Assembly: GCA_045542755.1 (NCBI GenBank)
Contig: JAZQLP010000080.1
Span: 1-7,451, forward strand
From: JAZQLP01 sp045542755
GTDB lineage: Bacteria; Bacillota; Clostridia; Oscillospirales; UBA644
DNA: 7,451 nt
Direction of reading: 5' to 3'
This document shows, in pieces, positions 5,320 to 7,451 of this stretch. A model generated the notes under the pieces. The model worked only from the letters and a program-made list of their open reading frames with translations, searched no databases and was not told the DNA's origin. The translations under genes and the position numbers were made by a program. Each line of letters begins with the position of its first letter. Position 1 is the first letter of the stretch.

Positions 5320-6348
5320 TTAGTCGATAGCAGCCTGTTCTTTGATAGCGCAGATGGTTCTGATAACCTCTACAGCCTCGTCGAGCTTGATAAGGTAAGG
5401 CTTGCCGTTTCTGATCTCGTCGTAGATAGCGCCCCAAGTCTGGTCGAGTCTTTCGTCCTTTCTTGCGGGGATCTCTTCTTCGATCCATTCAATTGCGGGA
5501 GGAGCACCGAAGCCACCCATGGGAGTGCCTGCATCGGGAGCCTTCTTGGGAATTACAACACCGGGCTTAACGTACTTGAGAGCGAGAGTCTTGCCCTTGT
5601 CGATAAGAGCGCCTCTGTTACCGTAAACTATGTACTGGGGAGTATCGAGAGCTGCAGCGCAAACGATTTCCATATTAACTATACGGTTATTGATACCCTT
5701 GAAGCTTACGTTAATAACGTCTTCGCAGTCGCCGGAAGCGTTGATCTGTCTGGTCTGAGCCATCATATCCTTGTAGTGGTCGCCGCAGAATCTGAGGGCA
5801 TGGTCAACGATATGGGGACCCCAGTTAAGAAGCTGACCGCCACCGAATTCGCTAATAGTCTGCCAGTCGTTACGAACCTGGAAGCTGTTTCTGGTGTGTT
5901 TAACCTCGTAAATATCACCGAGGATACCGGAATCAATGATTTCGTTTATCTGGGTGAATTTGCCTTCCCAACGACGGTTATGTCTGATGAAAAGACGGGG
6001 GTAGCTTGCGCCAAGACGAGCCAGCTCTTCAGCCTCTTCGGCTTCCATACTCATGGGCTTTTCGAGGAAAACGTTCTTTCCTGCAAGAAGAGCCTTCTTT
6101 GCATGAGCGTAATGGTCGCAGGAACGGGTTGCGATGTCAACGAGCTCTACTTCGGGGTCGTTGATAAGGTCGTCCATATTTTCGTAAGCCTTGCAGCCGA
6201 ACTGCTCTGCAACTTCGTTGCGTCTTTCCTCAATAAGGTCGCAAACGGCTACTATTTTATACATATCCTCTTTGCCTGCAAGCTCTTTAAGGTGCATACC
6301 TCTACCTGCTCGGCCAAGACCGATTATACCAAGTTTGATAGGTTCCAT
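5320..6348 (-). CDS. Gfo/Idh/MocA family NAD(P)-dependent oxidoreductase
   Basis: This family of cytoplasmic dehydrogenases oxidises or reduces sugars, inositols and related polyols with NAD(P). The 342 residues start with the Rossmann motif GIIGLGRAGRGMH (Gly10, Gly12, Gly15), with Asp37 ending the second strand (VAVCD), which suggests NAD preference. The family EKP motif is at 96-98. The catalytic-region motif GGGQLLNWGPHIVDH (169-183) supplies His179 and Asp182; Asn175 replaces the Asp often seen there, a change found in some subgroups. AAGGAG (complement of 6358-6363) lies nine bases before ATG. It has its own promoter and ends at the shared bidirectional terminator, so it is probably monocistronic. 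Length is normal. The substrate cannot be told from the sequence. Confidence 0.9.
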   Translation of the reverse strand: MEPIKLGIIGLGRAGRGMHLKELAGKEDMYKIVAVCDLIEERRNEVAEQFGCKAYENMDDLINDPEVELVDIATRSCDHYAHAKKALLAGKNVFLEKPMSMEAEEAEELARLGASYPRLFIRHNRRWEGKFTQINEIIDSGILGDIYEVKHTRNSFQVRNDWQTISEFGGGQLLNWGPHIVDHALRFCGDHYKDMMAQTRQINASGDCEDVINVSFKGINNRIVNMEIVCAAALDTPQYIVYGNRGALIDKGKTLALKYVKPGVVIPKKAPDAGTPMGGFGAPPAIEWIEEEIPARKDERLDQTWGAIYDEIRNGKPYLIKLDEAVEVIRTICAIKEQAAID

Positions 6349-6382
6349 AATTAGAATCTCCTTTTCAACTTATTTCCTAACA

Positions 6383-6411
6383 AGTATACCAAAACAATTT
6401 GAATTTGTCAA
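6383..6411 (-). promoter_or_regulatory. Near-consensus sigma-A promoter for the oxidoreductase
   Basis: Reading the - strand, a perfect -35 TTGACA (complement of 6406-6411) is followed after exactly 17 bases by -10 TATACT (complement of 6383-6388). Transcription should start near 6376, about 28 bases before the ATG. No operator-like inverted repeat is evident, which suggests strong, perhaps constitutive, expression. Confidence 0.85.
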
Positions 6412-6448
6412 GCATTTCCGCCCCATAAACGGGAACTTAACAATTTTA

Positions 6449-7282
6449 TCACTTTCCCAAGGAAAACCTTTGGGCGTAGCCGCATCTTTTACAGAGCTCC
6501 TCGGTGGCCTTTCGGCAACTGAAACCCTCAAAAATGGCTTTGGCGCGGGGTGAGGCGAGTATTTCCGAGAGATTCTGGGTAAAGACGTTGCCCAAATTTA
6601 TGACCCCGTCGCTGTCAAGACAGCAGGGCACCACGGTGCCGTCGGAGAGGATACCGAAATGGTCGCGAAGGCCGTAGCAGAATACCTCGTCGCCTTGCAA
6701 TTCAGCCTGAGTATCGGGCCACTCAAAGCGGTCGCCCCATTCAAGATGAAGCTTATTGCGGATACGGATGCCACGGGAGTTTTCAGTCCAGTCGCCCTCA
6801 ATATTAACTTTCAAAAAGTCAAGCACCTTATCATTGAGTCCCCCGTCAACGCCTCTGTTCCAGAGCCTTAAAACAACGATTATTCCCCTATCCGAAGCAG
6901 CACGGGCAAATTCCGTTACTCCGGTCATATACCTCTCAAAATCGGTATATTTATTCTCAAGGCTATGGAGCGAAATGCTGACCTTATGGGGGCTTGCGGC
7001 AATAAGAGCCTCTCCCATTTTCCAGAGAAGGGTGCCGTTTGTGGTTATTACGGATTTAAAACCCTTTTGGGTGGCCGCCCCAATAAACTCATATAACCTC
7101 GGGTGAGTAAGGGGCTCGCCCATAAGATGATAATACAGATACTCCGTCTGCCCAGAAAGAGCATCGAGGACACGGGAAAACTCATCCTCGCTCATCCGTT
7201 TTGGGGGCCGTGAATGGCCGTGACAGAAGGAGCAGTGCATATTGCAGATATTTGTTATTTCAACGTAAACGCGTGAATACAT
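6449..7282 (-). CDS. Radical SAM protein with shortened SPASM-like C-terminus
   Basis: A 277-residue putative iron-sulfur enzyme. The radical SAM motif CNMHCSFC (Cys13, 17, 20) is only 12 residues from the start, and MGEP (54-57) and TTNGTLL (80-86) are typical SAM-binding elements. The C-terminal part has Cys202-x12-Gly-x4-Cys220, an adjacent Cys221, then Cys256 and Cys264-x2-Cys267. This begins like a SPASM domain but lacks the final Cx5Cx3C section, so it may hold one auxiliary cluster rather than two. GAGG (complement of 7288-7291) lies five bases before ATG. No precursor peptide or sulfatase substrate is adjacent, and no N-terminal peptide-binding domain precedes the barrel. The substrate is unknown; peptide maturase, sulfatase-maturase relative or small-molecule enzyme are all possible. 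Confidence 0.88.
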   Translation of the reverse strand: MYSRVYVEITNICNMHCSFCHGHSRPPKRMSEDEFSRVLDALSGQTEYLYYHLMGEPLTHPRLYEFIGAATQKGFKSVITTNGTLLWKMGEALIAASPHKVSISLHSLENKYTDFERYMTGVTEFARAASDRGIIVVLRLWNRGVDGGLNDKVLDFLKVNIEGDWTENSRGIRIRNKLHLEWGDRFEWPDTQAELQGDEVFCYGLRDHFGILSDGTVVPCCLDSDGVINLGNVFTQNLSEILASPRAKAIFEGFSCRKATEELCKRCGYAQRFSLGK

Positions 7283-7311
7283 AGTGACCTCGGTATTAAT
7301 GTTATATCCAC

Positions 7312-7340
7312 ATTATAAACCATTTTACGGCAAAATGCAA
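7312..7340 (-). promoter_or_regulatory. Probable promoter for the orphan radical SAM gene
   Basis: On the - strand, TATAAT (complement of 7312-7317) lies 17 bases from TTGCAT (complement of 7335-7340), a partial -35 match. It sits just downstream of the neighbouring gene's terminator and about 30 bases upstream of the start codon, as expected. Confidence 0.6.
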
Positions 7341-7349
7341 GAGCTGTAT

Positions 7350-7383
7350 AAAAAAATAACGGCAAGGATATTCCCTGCCGTTA
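7350..7383 (-). terminator. Intrinsic terminator of the gene at the right edge
   Basis: TAACGGCA (7357-7364) and TGCCGTTA (7376-7383) form an 8-bp stem. Two further G-C pairs follow inside a mismatch. On the - strand the stem is followed by seven Ts (complement of the A-run 7350-7356). It starts four bases after the stop codon of the partial gene. Confidence 0.9.
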
Positions 7384-7386
7384 GAG

Positions 7387-7451
7387 TTATGGGGTTGATT
7401 GCCAGGCGATCTGCCCGTTGACAATAGTGTATTTTACAGAAGAAGCGATTT
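7387..7451 (-). CDS. C-terminal end of a gene, possibly an amidohydrolase
   Basis: On the - strand one frame is open from the window edge to TAA (complement of 7387-7389) and gives 20 residues, IASSVKYTIVNGQIAWQSTP. The VKYTIVNGQIAW segment looks like the last beta strands of amidohydrolase-superfamily enzymes (dihydroorotase, D-aminoacylase, imidazolonepropionase type), which often end with a V-NG-(x)-V/I pattern. A strong terminator follows directly, which supports this as a true gene end. The other two frames are less convincing: one hits an early stop and the other runs through the terminator. Family call is tentative because only the tail is in view. Confidence 0.5.
   Translation of the reverse strand, partial: IASSVKYTIVNGQIAWQSTP

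Noticed and set aside
4538..5488. Long open frame on the - strand (316 codons) under the YesL-like gene
   Set aside because: It crosses the bidirectional terminator, overlaps two convincing genes, and its product is a mix of low-complexity polar residues. An antisense shadow.
5308..6354. Long open frame on the + strand (348 codons) opposite the oxidoreductase
   Set aside because: It mirrors the whole Gfo/Idh/MocA gene, has no ribosome binding site, begins in the terminator region, and its translation resembles no family. It is an antisense shadow of biased codons.
6352..6448. Terminator for the orphan radical SAM gene before the oxidoreductase promoter
   Set aside because: The only inverted repeats in the gap on the - strand are three or four base pairs with no T-run. 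Read-through into the oxidoreductase is possible.

Overview
The window looks like chromosomal DNA of an anaerobic Clostridia-type Firmicute, probably from the Ruminococcaceae/Oscillospiraceae part of the class. The basis is gene content and protein style: a clostridial-type Tgt, the run tgt - yajC - TIGR04086 membrane protein - SCIFF peptide - SCIFF maturase, a YesL/DUF624 protein, AGGAGG-like ribosome binding sites and consensus sigma-A promoters. No mobile element, CRISPR array, tRNA or rRNA is visible.

Left part (1-1309, + strand): the window opens inside a ribosomal protein L30 gene (rpmD). This is followed not by the usual rplO but by a queuosine-pathway tRNA-guanine transglycosylase gene (tgt). 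Its recognisable homology runs upstream of the first ATG and reaches a stop codon without meeting a start. The tgt 5' end is therefore truncated, frameshifted or mis-assembled, and the rpmD/tgt junction is suspicious.

Central part (1348-5263, + strand): a strong promoter (TTGAAA, 17-base spacer, TATAAT) starts a co-directional series. It holds yajC (Sec accessory subunit), a four-helix TIGR04086 membrane protein, scfA (48-residue SCIFF RiPP precursor, too short for a standard ORF cutoff), scfB (radical SAM/SPASM maturase), an unidentified polytopic membrane protein and a YesL-like membrane protein. ScfB should install Cys-derived thioether crosslinks in ScfA, giving a ranthipeptide. Two RNA structures may tune output: a possible stem that hides the ribosome binding site of the TIGR04086 gene, and an 11-bp hairpin without a U-tract between scfA and scfB. 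The series ends at a bidirectional terminator.

Right part (5320-7451, - strand): a Gfo/Idh/MocA oxidoreductase with its own near-perfect promoter, then an orphan radical SAM protein with a shortened SPASM-like cysteine set, also with its own promoter. At the edge are the last 20 codons of a gene that resembles an amidohydrolase C-terminus, followed by an intrinsic terminator.

The most notable system is the SCIFF/ranthipeptide pair. The family is known, but the mature product and role are poorly defined, and this copy has seven rather than six cysteines. I see no clearly new system. The orphan radical SAM protein and the broken tgt 5' end are the least explained items.
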